From CAYLLT01 sp964384465 (GTDB lineage Bacteria > Planctomycetota > Phycisphaerae > UBA1845 > PWPN01), in NCBI GenBank assembly GCA_964384465.1, contig CAYLLT010000020.1, positions 1 to 64,000 on the forward strand: a stretch of 64,000 nt of DNA, in the 5' to 3' direction. The notes beneath the pieces were generated by a model. The model ran no database searches and was not told the origin of the DNA. It saw nothing but the letters and a program-made list of their open reading frames with translations. A program made the position numbers and the translations under genes. Positions 9,457 through 16,860 of the stretch are shown in pieces. Position 1 is the stretch's first letter; every line of letters starts with the position of its first letter.

Positions 9457-12400
9457 TCAGTCCGCGCAATGCGGATTGTAATTGCTTGCCCCGCTGTAAC
9501 AGCGCTGGAAATAGCCGTAGTCGTCGTTGTCACCGTCGCCGTCGCTGTCGACGTCGCACGCGGTGAACTGCGCGGGGGTGCATCCGGTTGGCGGCGGGCC
9601 GTAAATGGTCGGACCCGTCCGGCACAATTTGAATTGATTGTAGTCGTCCTGGTCCACGCGGCCGTTCAGATCGAAATCGAACCGCAGCGGCGGGCAGCCG
9701 GAAAGACCGGGCGGATCACCCGCCGGCGTCGTCGGGCACAAATCGTTGCAATCGGCCGTACCGTCGCTGTCGGTGTCGGTGTCCGGCGTGCCGCAGCCGC
9801 ATTGACCCGGAGCGATCTTCCCCACATCGTTCGGACAGCCGTCGCCGCAGTTGGGCGTACCGTCGTTGTCGTCATCGGGACTGCTCACGGTGAACGTGTT
9901 CGGACAATCACTGCCAATGTCGGCCGCGTCCTTGACCGTAACCGTCACCGTCGTATTTCCGAGACCGACCAGCGTCCCAACCAACGGGCTTTGCGTTTTC
10001 GTCAGCGAGCCGGCGGGCGTGCAATTGTCCGTCGCGGTGACATCGGCCGTAAAGTCCGGCACCGGCGCCTGACAATTGCCATCAGCGGGCGCGAACTGCG
10101 CCGGTCCGCACGACGAGATCGCCGACGCGGTCGTATCCACCACCGTCACGTCCACCGTGCAGTTGGCGGTATGCCCGTGCCCGTCATCGGCCGTGACCGT
10201 GACCGTGTGCGCGCCGGGGCCGACGGGCGTGCCGGCCGGCGGATTCTGCGTCGTGAGCACGTTCGGATTGCACCCGTCGGAAGCACTCGCACCGCTCGCA
10301 AGCTCCGGGATCGCCGCCTGGCAATTGGCATCCGCGGAGATCGGCGCCGGCGCCGCCAGACACGTCACGTTCGGCGACAGCGTATCCTGCACGGTCAGCA
10401 TACGCGACGCGGTCACGTTCGGCGGAGTGCCGCCCGGATGCGATGCCGTCCACGTCACCGTCGTCGTGCCCAGCGGCAGACACGCCGGAGCATCGTTGCC
10501 GATCGTCGTATCGTTATCACAGTGGTCTTGCCCCTGCGGTTGCGCCAGCCACGCCGCAACGACGGTGTCCGTCTTCGGCGTGCCACTGCTGCTCGGACTC
10601 GTGCAGCCCTGACATTCGACGATCAAGTCGCTCGGCAGATTCGTAATCATCAGCGGCGCGTCCTCGCTCACGACGATCATCCGTGTCGCCGTGCTGGGGT
10701 TGCCGGAAAGATCGGTGGCCGTATACACCGCGTGATACGTCCCCTCGACCTGCGTGTTGGGGAAGCCTTCCGGATAGCTCGGCGGCCCGACGGAGATCGC
10801 TCCGTCGCAACTGTCGCTCGCCGTCGCACCCTGCTCCACGTACTGATTGGGCTGATTGTTTTGGCAGGTAAAAGCATTGGGCGTGCCGCCGGTGATGGTG
10901 ATCACCGGCCCGGTCACATCGTTGAGCGTCAAGGTCCGCGTGCACATCACCTGATTGTTCGCCGCATCCTTGACCGTGAGCGTCACTGTGTGCGGTCCCT
11001 TACCGGTGACCGTGCTGCCCGCCGTCGGGCTCTGCGTCCTGGTCAGCGAACCGCCGGCCGTGCAGTTGTCCGTAGCCGTCACGCCGGCCGTGAAATCCGG
11101 CACCACGGCCTGACAATTGGCATCGGCATTGACGGCCTGATTCGGACCGCAATCGGTAATGGTGGGAGCAGCGGCGTCATTCACTGTGAAGCTTTTCGTA
11201 CACATCGCCGGGTTGTTGGCCACATCCTTGACCGTGATGGTCACGGTTGTAGCACCCAGGCCCACCAGCGTACCGGCAATGGGACTCTGCGTCCTGGTCA
11301 GCGAGCCGGACGGCGTGCAGTTGTCCGTCGCGGTCACGTCGCCGGTCATATCGGGAACGGCCGCCTGGCAACTGCCGTTCGCCGACGCGGATTGATTCGA
11401 GCCACAGGAGGTGATCGACGGAGCGGTGATGTCGTTCACGGTGAAACTCTTGTTGCACATCGCGCTGTTGTTCGCCGCATCTTTCACGGTAATGGTCACC
11501 GTGGTCACACCCGCGCCGACCAGCGTGCCCGCCGTCGGGCTCTGCGTCTTGGTCAGCGACCCGGAGGCCGTGCAATTGTCCGTCGCGGTCACGTCGCCGG
11601 TCATGTTGGGCACCGCGGCCTGGCAACTGCCGTTCGCCGACGCTGATTGATTCGAGCCACAGGAGGTGATCGACGGAGCGGTGGTGTCGTTCACGGTGAA
11701 GTTCTTGTTGCAGATCGCGGAGTTGTTGGCGGCGTCCTTCACAGTGATCGTCACGCTGGTTACGCCCAGCCCAACCAGCGTGCCGGCAATGGGACTCTGC
11801 GTCCTGGTCAGCGAGCCGGACGCCGTGCAGTTGTCCGTCGCGGTCACGTCGCCGGTCATATCGGGAACGGCCGCCTGGCAACTGCCGTTCGCCGACGCCG
11901 ACTGATTGGAACCACAGGACGTGATCGATGGGACGGTAGTATCGTTGACAGTGAAGCTCTTCATGCACGTGGCGGAGTTGTTCGCCGCATCTTTCACGGT
12001 AATGGTCACCGTGGTCACACCCGCGCTGACCAGCGTGCCCGCGAGCGGGCTCTGCGTCTTGGTCAGCGAGCCGGACGCCGTGCAATTGTCCGTCGCGGTC
12101 ACGTCGCCGGTCATGTTGGGCACCGCCGCCTGACAACTGCCGTTCGCCGACGCTGATTGATTCGACCCGCAGGAGGTGATATTCGGCGGCGTGGTGTCGT
12201 TGCCGCCGGTCAACGTGAAGGCGCCGGTTCCCGTGACACGTTTGACCAGGATGTACGCCCGCCGACTCGCCACCGGCGTGTAGCAGATCGATTCGTTGAC
12301 GTTCGTGCCCACGTTGGCACTCGACGCGAGAATCACCGGGTTGCCTTTGGTGTCAGGGACGCTGTCGTAAACGTACAAATCGTAGTCGCCGCCGCTCATG

Positions 12401-14439
12401 CCGGTCAGGATGAACGCGACAGGCGTACCCGAGGTGAGGTCCATGTATCTTCCGGCGGCCCGCCGGTCAGTGACCAGCGAACCGAGCGAATCGCTCAGCG
12501 GGCTGATCAGCGGCAGCGTCAATGCATCGACCGCGGCATCCGCGTTGATCATCCCGTAGCCCTCGAACGTATCCTTGTTCTTTCCGGTAGTGGCGTTATT
12601 GGATGCCCGTTCGAGCGTCGGGTTGTTGGTGCTGACTTCGCGCGTTTGATTGGTTTCCGTGGCCGAGGCGCACAGCAGCATCTTCACGAACAGCGCATCG
12701 GCTGACGAAGCGAAACTCCACGTATGACCCGCCTGCTGCCAGGCGTCGATCACCAGCGCAGCGCAGCCCGCCACGAACGGCGACGCCATCGAAGTCCCGC
12801 TGATGTTCAGATAATCGTTGGCCACCTGATCGGACAAGGCCCCGTCGGCATCGCCATCATTGGAATCGATGGACATGATCTTGCTGTACTTCGCGGTCAC
12901 CGTGCCGCCGGGTGCGATCACATCCGGCTTGTAGTCCTCCGTGGCGTCGGGCACGTCGGTCCAGATCGATGTGTAGTCGGTGAGCTGGTTGATGTCATTC
13001 GCCGCGCCCACCGTGATGACTTTGCCCGCCCGGCCCGGGTCTGTGGTCTCTCCCGTAGGCCCATCGTTACCCATGGAATTGCAGACCACGATGCCGTTGT
13101 CCACGGCGGTGTTGGCTTTGGCCCGAAGCGTGGTGTCCTCCGCACCGGGCGTGATCAAACCGATGCTCATGTTGAGCACCTTGATGTTGTGAGCCACCCG
13201 CTGCGTCACCATGTCGTCCAGCGCTGCGCCGATATCAGTGGTGCTGCCCGAGCCGGCATTGGTGAATACCTTGCCCCCCGCCCAGCGGCAGGCCGGAGCC
13301 ACACCGCGAAACAGGTTGAAGCTGTCACCGACGCCGAAATTGGACACATCCGCCGAAACGGTGTTTGCGGCGGAGTAAGCCTTGCCACCCGTGTTGCCGG
13401 TGTTAGCACTGTTGTATGAGGAGTAGAGGCGCGGTGCCCCGCTCGCCTGAGGGTTTGCCAGATTGTTGTTGGTTACCGAAATCGGAGAGCTAGAACTGGA
13501 CAAGATCGATCCGATCGCAACGTAACCAAAGGAGCTGTTTACATAAGCTTGGCCGTGCTGAGCGCTGCGTCCACCGCCGGTCGCCCAGATCATGTTGCTG
13601 ACCCAGTCAAACTGCGTGACGGCCGCCGGCAGCTCGTGCGGCGAGGGATAGAAGGATCCTGCCATGCTGGGGAATGTGCCCTGGTCCGTCCAGCGGATCG
13701 TCGTGGGATTGACCCCGGAAGCCGCCCCGGTGCCCAGAGCGATACCCGCTACGTGAGTGCCGTGCGACTGGAAACCAATTGGAGTCGCTGACGCATCGCT
13801 GGTGTAGTCGTGCCAATACTCCATGCGGCCCGCAAGGTCTGTGTGGCTGTCATCCACACCGGTGTCCACGATCGCAATCGTGATGCTGGTGTCGCCGTCA
13901 TATCCGTTATTCCAAAGATACGGCCGCACGCGCCCGTTGCGGCAGGCCTTGTCCAGGTGCAACTGGATCGGCTGTGACTCGATCACGCCCAAGAGCGAGG
14001 GTCCGGCTCCCTGCACGGCGCCGCGAATCGTGCTCAAAGGGAGCGTGCCGTTCCATCCGTAGCTGACGCTCTTGTAGATGTGTGTAATCCGGCCGCCGAG
14101 CTTGGCGAACTGATCGAGCTGCTGCTGCCGGATCTGCGCGGAAAAAACGAACTCGACGGAAACGCTTTCATCCACCGCCAGCGGCGCCGTGGCCGGATTC
14201 GCGCGGTTGTTTTCAAATTGCAGGACTTTCGTTTCAAGCCCGTCGTCGATCTGGTCTGAATTCGAGTCCGTTTCGAGGACGGCGGGAATGGTGGGGCGGA
14301 TCGCCGGTTCCGCCGGAGCGACAATCTGGTCAGCGGTGAGAGGGATTCCCGCCCGACTCACGCCGGCCGACAACAGCAGAAGGAACACGCAGATGCCCGG
14401 CATCCATCCCCACCCGCATCGTGTCTTCGCAACACACAT
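9457..14439 (-). CDS. Secreted subtilisin-like protease with HYR repeats and EF-hand tail
   Basis: About 1660 residues. The start at 14439 has GGAGGGAG upstream and yields a signal peptide (GICVFLLLLSAGVSRA). The S8 catalytic triad is complete: Asp in AIVDTGVDDSHTD (near 190), His in SHGTHVAGIALG (near 225) and Ser in SGTSMASPFVAG (near 545). A pre-peptidase C-terminal-like segment follows (YDLYVYDSVP). Residues about 745-1510 are a tandem of HYR/Ig-like domains, each opening with a SCG-N-Q-S-A-S-A-N-G-S-C-Q motif. The end holds an Asp-rich TSP3-like piece and two EF-hand loops shared with the upstream DUF4838 protein. Extracellular proteolysis is well supported; the HYR stalk probably serves adhesion or reach. 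Confidence 0.88.
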   Translation of the reverse strand: MCVAKTRCGWGWMPGICVFLLLLSAGVSRAGIPLTADQIVAPAEPAIRPTIPAVLETDSNSDQIDDGLETKVLQFENNRANPATAPLAVDESVSVEFVFSAQIRQQQLDQFAKLGGRITHIYKSVSYGWNGTLPLSTIRGAVQGAGPSLLGVIESQPIQLHLDKACRNGRVRPYLWNNGYDGDTSITIAIVDTGVDDSHTDLAGRMEYWHDYTSDASATPIGFQSHGTHVAGIALGTGAASGVNPTTIRWTDQGTFPSMAGSFYPSPHELPAAVTQFDWVSNMIWATGGGRSAQHGQAYVNSSFGYVAIGSILSSSSSPISVTNNNLANPQASGAPRLYSSYNSANTGNTGGKAYSAANTVSADVSNFGVGDSFNLFRGVAPACRWAGGKVFTNAGSGSTTDIGAALDDMVTQRVAHNIKVLNMSIGLITPGAEDTTLRAKANTAVDNGIVVCNSMGNDGPTGETTDPGRAGKVITVGAANDINQLTDYTSIWTDVPDATEDYKPDVIAPGGTVTAKYSKIMSIDSNDGDADGALSDQVANDYLNISGTSMASPFVAGCAALVIDAWQQAGHTWSFASSADALFVKMLLCASATETNQTREVSTNNPTLERASNNATTGKNKDTFEGYGMINADAAVDALTLPLISPLSDSLGSLVTDRRAAGRYMDLTSGTPVAFILTGMSGGDYDLYVYDSVPDTKGNPVILASSANVGTNVNESICYTPVASRRAYILVKRVTGTGAFTLTGGNDTTPPNITSCGSNQSASANGSCQAAVPNMTGDVTATDNCTASGSLTKTQSPLAGTLVSAGVTTVTITVKDAANNSATCMKSFTVNDTTVPSITSCGSNQSASANGSCQAAVPDMTGDVTATDNCTASGSLTRTQSPIAGTLVGLGVTSVTITVKDAANNSAICNKNFTVNDTTAPSITSCGSNQSASANGSCQAAVPNMTGDVTATDNCTASGSLTKTQSPTAGTLVGAGVTTVTITVKDAANNSAMCNKSFTVNDITAPSITSCGSNQSASANGSCQAAVPDMTGDVTATDNCTPSGSLTRTQSPIAGTLVGLGATTVTITVKDVANNPAMCTKSFTVNDAAAPTITDCGPNQAVNADANCQAVVPDFTAGVTATDNCTAGGSLTRTQSPTAGSTVTGKGPHTVTLTVKDAANNQVMCTRTLTLNDVTGPVITITGGTPNAFTCQNNQPNQYVEQGATASDSCDGAISVGPPSYPEGFPNTQVEGTYHAVYTATDLSGNPSTATRMIVVSEDAPLMITNLPSDLIVECQGCTSPSSSGTPKTDTVVAAWLAQPQGQDHCDNDTTIGNDAPACLPLGTTTVTWTASHPGGTPPNVTASRMLTVQDTLSPNVTCLAAPAPISADANCQAAIPELASGASASDGCNPNVLTTQNPPAGTPVGPGAHTVTVTADDGHGHTANCTVDVTVVDTTASAISSCGPAQFAPADGNCQAPVPDFTADVTATDNCTPAGSLTKTQSPLVGTLVGLGNTTVTVTVKDAADIGSDCPNTFTVSSPDDDNDGTPNCGDGCPNDVGKIAPGQCGCGTPDTDTDSDGTADCNDLCPTTPAGDPPGLSGCPPLRFDFDLNGRVDQDDYNQFKLCRTGPTIYGPPPTGCTPAQFTACDVDSDGDGDNDDYGYFQRCYSGASNYNPHCAD
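11146..12180 (-). repeat. Tandem 255-bp coding repeats (HYR domains)
   Basis: Four near-identical 255-base units (85 residues each) follow one another inside the subtilisin gene; the marker GCCACAGGAG or its variant recurs at 11401, 11656, 11911 and 12166, exactly 255 bases apart. Outside this block the HYR domains are clearly more diverged, so these units look recently amplified. Confidence 0.85.
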
Positions 14440-14959
14440 CCTGATACTCCCTCCGTAGGTCCTCCGGACACCTGTTTCCACTGATACCGATGCTTTGGAA
14501 CCGCCGCTGAACGGCTCATCCTGAAGGGAGTGTTTTCAGCCGTGCTGACTGGAGAATAGTATAGCAGATTGGAGCAGGTTTATAAACAGAAAAATGTCAG
14601 GATAATGCTGGCGGAATGTATGACACTTGGGCGGGTTGCCTTTTCGATAGGACCGCGGCGTTTTATTGCCGCCAACCCGCGTCCGCAACGCCAGAGCGGC
14701 GATAAATTGCCGCGGTCCTGTGGATAGGGAGCTCCCCGGACCCGCCTGAATTGTGAATGACCCGATAAAATTGGTGAACGCCTCGCCCACCTCATTTTGA
14801 TTCCGGCCAGTCGTGTAGGGTGGGTCTTGACCCACCTTCGACAAATCACCCATTGCTGGTGGGTCAAGACCCACACTACGAAACTCGCTTTCCGCTTGAA
14901 CCCGTCCTTGCCTCAGTGTATATCTGGGCACGTAGATCAACCGAGAAATAGGTGAAACG
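14440..14959. repeat. 520-base gap with two inverted-repeat elements, no gene
   Basis: No convincing gene. Two palindromic elements are present: AGGACCGCGGC (14649-14659) with GCCGCGGTCCT (14709-14719), and a longer one at 14813-14836 with 14858-14879, whose arms share GTGGGTCTTGACCCACC and are themselves palindromic. Minus-strand open frames across the gap run through both elements and lack homology I recognise. The gap should also hold the promoters for the divergent subtilisin and ORF6N genes, but I see no clear hexamers. Confidence 0.6.
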
Positions 14960-15535
14960 ATGGCGGCTGACAGGCGGTCGCAGATTCCGCTGGGGCGAAT
15001 CGAACGAAGCATTCTGCTCGTGCGCGGTCAGAGGGTCATGCTCGACGCCGATCTCGCCGCACTTTACGGCGTAGAAACGCGCGTGTTGAATCAGGCGGTC
15101 AAACGCAACCTCGGTCGGTTTCCGTCCGACTTCATGTTTCGACTGACGTGGGACGAAGCGGAAGCTTTAAGATCACAAATTGTGATCTTAAACGAGAACC
15201 CTTCCGGCCGGGGTAAACATCGCAAGTATCCACCCTATGTGTTTACAGAGCACGGCGCCATAATGGCCGCCAATGTGCTCAACTCCGCAAGAGCGGTCAA
15301 AGCCAGCATCTACGTCGTGCGCGCGTTCGTAAATCTTCGGCAGATGTTCGCATCGCACAAGGAGCTGGCCGCCAAGCTCGCAGAGTTGGAACGCCGATTG
15401 GAAAAACACGACGGCCAGTTAATCGCCCTCGTGGAGGCCATCCGGCAGTTGATGCAGCCCCCGCCCGATCCGCCACGCCGCCGAATCGGGTTTGCGACCG
15501 AGCTCGAAGGCAGGGCACGCAGAGCGAACAGGTGA
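14960..15535 (+). CDS. ORF6N domain protein
   Basis: 191 residues. The N-terminal 90 residues match the ORF6N (KilA-N related) DNA-binding domain: IERSILLVRGQRVMLDADLA, LYGVETRVLNQAVKRNLGRF, FPSDFMFRLT and YVFTEHGAIMAANVL. The C-terminal part (about 115-150) is a charged coiled coil (KELAAKLAELERRLEKHD). Such proteins occur in phages and in chromosomal islands, where they act as antirepressors or regulators of stress modules. It lies next to a higBA pair and a 15-bp inverted repeat, suggesting a small acquired island. Function here is not established. Confidence 0.85.
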   Translation: MAADRRSQIPLGRIERSILLVRGQRVMLDADLAALYGVETRVLNQAVKRNLGRFPSDFMFRLTWDEAEALRSQIVILNENPSGRGKHRKYPPYVFTEHGAIMAANVLNSARAVKASIYVVRAFVNLRQMFASHKELAAKLAELERRLEKHDGQLIALVEAIRQLMQPPPDPPRRRIGFATELEGRARRANR

Positions 15536-15569
15536 AGATCGCGGCGATACGCGCGTTGCGTTGTGAACG

Positions 15570-15681
15570 ATCGAACCTGTCCCGTTCGTTTTCCGGTCCG
15601 AGTTGCGTCTCCTTTGTCCTTCCCGGGCGGAGCAACGCTTGCGTCGAGTAGGAAAGAGTAGGAAAGCGGGACAGGTTCGAT
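15570..15681. repeat. 112-bp element with perfect 15-bp inverted ends
   Basis: ATCGAACCTGTCCCG at 15570-15584 is repeated exactly in inverse at 15667-15681, with 82 bases between. The interior holds a short direct repeat GTAGGAAAG. The arms begin 34 bases past the ORF6N stop and end 54 bases before the higA stop, so it separates two convergent genes. It could be a MITE/REP-like unit or a bidirectional hairpin; no T-run is adjacent. Confidence 0.65.
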
Positions 15682-15734
15682 TCTTGATAGGCGAAAAGAG
15701 TATACGCAGCCCCAAACTCGTCTTGGCGTTTTGA

Positions 15735-16157
15735 TCACTCGATGAAAACAGACGCATCGAGCTTGAACCGCGCGGCCAGCTTCTTGATCTGCGATTTCGA
15801 CAAGGCGCGATCGCCCTTCAGGAACATCGACACGGCCGATTCGCTGCCGATGATGCGGCCGATCGCGGCCTGACTCAGCTTGTTCGCCTCCATCAACGCC
15901 CGGAGCGCTTCCCGCGGCGTCATGGCCTCGTCGATGGCGTGATGCTCCTCCTCGTACTTGTTCACCAGGACGATCAGGGCGTCAAGGTAATCGCCCGCGC
16001 CGCTGTCCAGATCGCGGCCCATCAACTCCGAGATGATCGCCGCTCCGGCTTCGTGCTCGTCGTCGTTCTTGATCGTCTTGAGCGGGAAACGTTGCACCAA
16101 CTCCATGTAGGTGTCGCGCTCCTGCCGCTTGTTTTTAGACCTCGTCCGGGTGGGCAT
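15735..16157 (-). CDS. higA: HigA-type antitoxin (XRE family)
   Basis: 140 residues with GGAG 6 bases before the ATG. The C-terminal half is a helix-turn-helix (TPREALRALMEANKLSQAAIG, then SAVSMFLKGDRALSKSQI), typical of chromosomal HigA antitoxins that neutralise the toxin and repress the operon. The N-terminal half (LVQRFPLKTIKNDDEHEAGAA) is the usual extension of this subgroup. It starts 10 bases after the toxin gene, the toxin-first order of higBA loci. Confidence 0.88.
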   Translation of the reverse strand: MPTRTRSKNKRQERDTYMELVQRFPLKTIKNDDEHEAGAAIISELMGRDLDSGAGDYLDALIVLVNKYEEEHHAIDEAMTPREALRALMEANKLSQAAIGRIIGSESAVSMFLKGDRALSKSQIKKLAARFKLDASVFIE

Positions 16158-16167
16158 AAGAACTCCG

Positions 16168-16485
16168 CTAAAACAACTTCTTCCACAACTTCTTGTCGTA
16201 TTCCTTGTGGTCCATCACCGCCTCGATTTTCACCGTCTGCCGCTTGTAATCGACATGGGCAAGGATGCGGTACTTGTTCCCGCCAATGTCGAATACGGTC
16301 GCAGTCCTCCCCGTGTCGCCGGTGGCCACGTCGGTCTGGCCGAACGTCGCCTTCGTCTCCTGGAAATTCTGCCAATGAGCCTTCCGGGCCAGTTTGAACC
16401 AATTCTCGAACGCCGCCGCGTGTGGACTGCGCTCCGGTTTGGCCGCATAAAAGTCTCTCAATTTCCTTCGGCTGATCACGTTCAC
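16168..16485 (-). CDS. higB: HigB-type mRNA interferase toxin
   Basis: 105 residues, the normal length of HigB (RelE-fold) toxins. Diagnostic stretches are NVISRRKLRDFYAAKPE at the N-terminus, then GNKYRILAHVDYKRQTVKI in the core and DHKEYDKKLWKKLF at the end, matching the ribosome-dependent mRNA interferase family. I keep the GTG at 16485 because it aligns with the usual N-terminus (M-x-V-I-S); a second GTG two codons later has better spacing to GAAGG. The -10 box ends only 8 bases upstream, so the message may be leaderless. Confidence 0.88.
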   Translation of the reverse strand: MNVISRRKLRDFYAAKPERSPHAAAFENWFKLARKAHWQNFQETKATFGQTDVATGDTGRTATVFDIGGNKYRILAHVDYKRQTVKIEAVMDHKEYDKKLWKKLF

Positions 16486-16493
16486 GCCTTCAC

Positions 16494-16549
16494 ATTATGC
16501 GAAGTATTCTGGCCCCTGTCAAGAGCAAGCCTTCTCAAAATGCGAAGTA
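16494..16549 (-). promoter_or_regulatory. higBA promoter and probable HigA operator
   Basis: Reading leftward: TTGACA (16522-16517), 17 bases, CATAAT (16499-16494), an almost perfect sigma-70-type promoter. The 10-mer TACTTCGCAT occurs twice in direct orientation, at 16549-16540 (upstream of -35) and 16506-16497 (overlapping spacer and -10), 43 bases apart. A repressor bound to both would block polymerase, fitting HigA autorepression. The promoter is read directly; the operator role is inferred. The rest of the gap to 16860 holds no gene I can support. Confidence 0.75.
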
Positions 16550-16860
16550 AAGCGGGTCGCCGCCCAAGATTTGAGGAATTCCTTGCATCTGCGAATCATC
16601 TGCGCCATCTGCGGATTGCTCCCCACGGAACGCGCAACGTGTTCTGTCAAAGAATGGGGCCAAGGCGGTACTCGTGTGCAGTGTCACTGGAGAGACCGGG
16701 CGTGGTGCCGTCGAAAAATAAAAACAGCGAAACGAAGCCGTGGATTACCCGTTCGCGCACTGCTTTGCCGGCGCACCCGAACGGAACACTTGTCGGACTT
16801 TTCGCGACCGGCGCAAGGACGTATGGCGATGATCGAACGGTCGCCGGTTGAAACGGTTGT

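Noticed and set aside
9469..11646. 725-codon plus-strand open frame opposite the subtilisin gene
   Set aside because: It is the reverse-complement shadow of repetitive HYR coding DNA; its protein is Arg/Gly-rich with no fold, and the opposite strand has a full catalytic triad and signal peptide.
11146..12180. Regular 255-bp spacing that might suggest a CRISPR-like or satellite array
   Set aside because: Units are fully coding, multiples of three, and encode HYR domains; no short repeat-spacer structure.
14536..15012. 158-codon minus-strand open frame in the repeat-rich gap
   Set aside because: It runs through two palindromic repeat elements and overlaps the start of the ORF6N gene; no motif or ribosome site.
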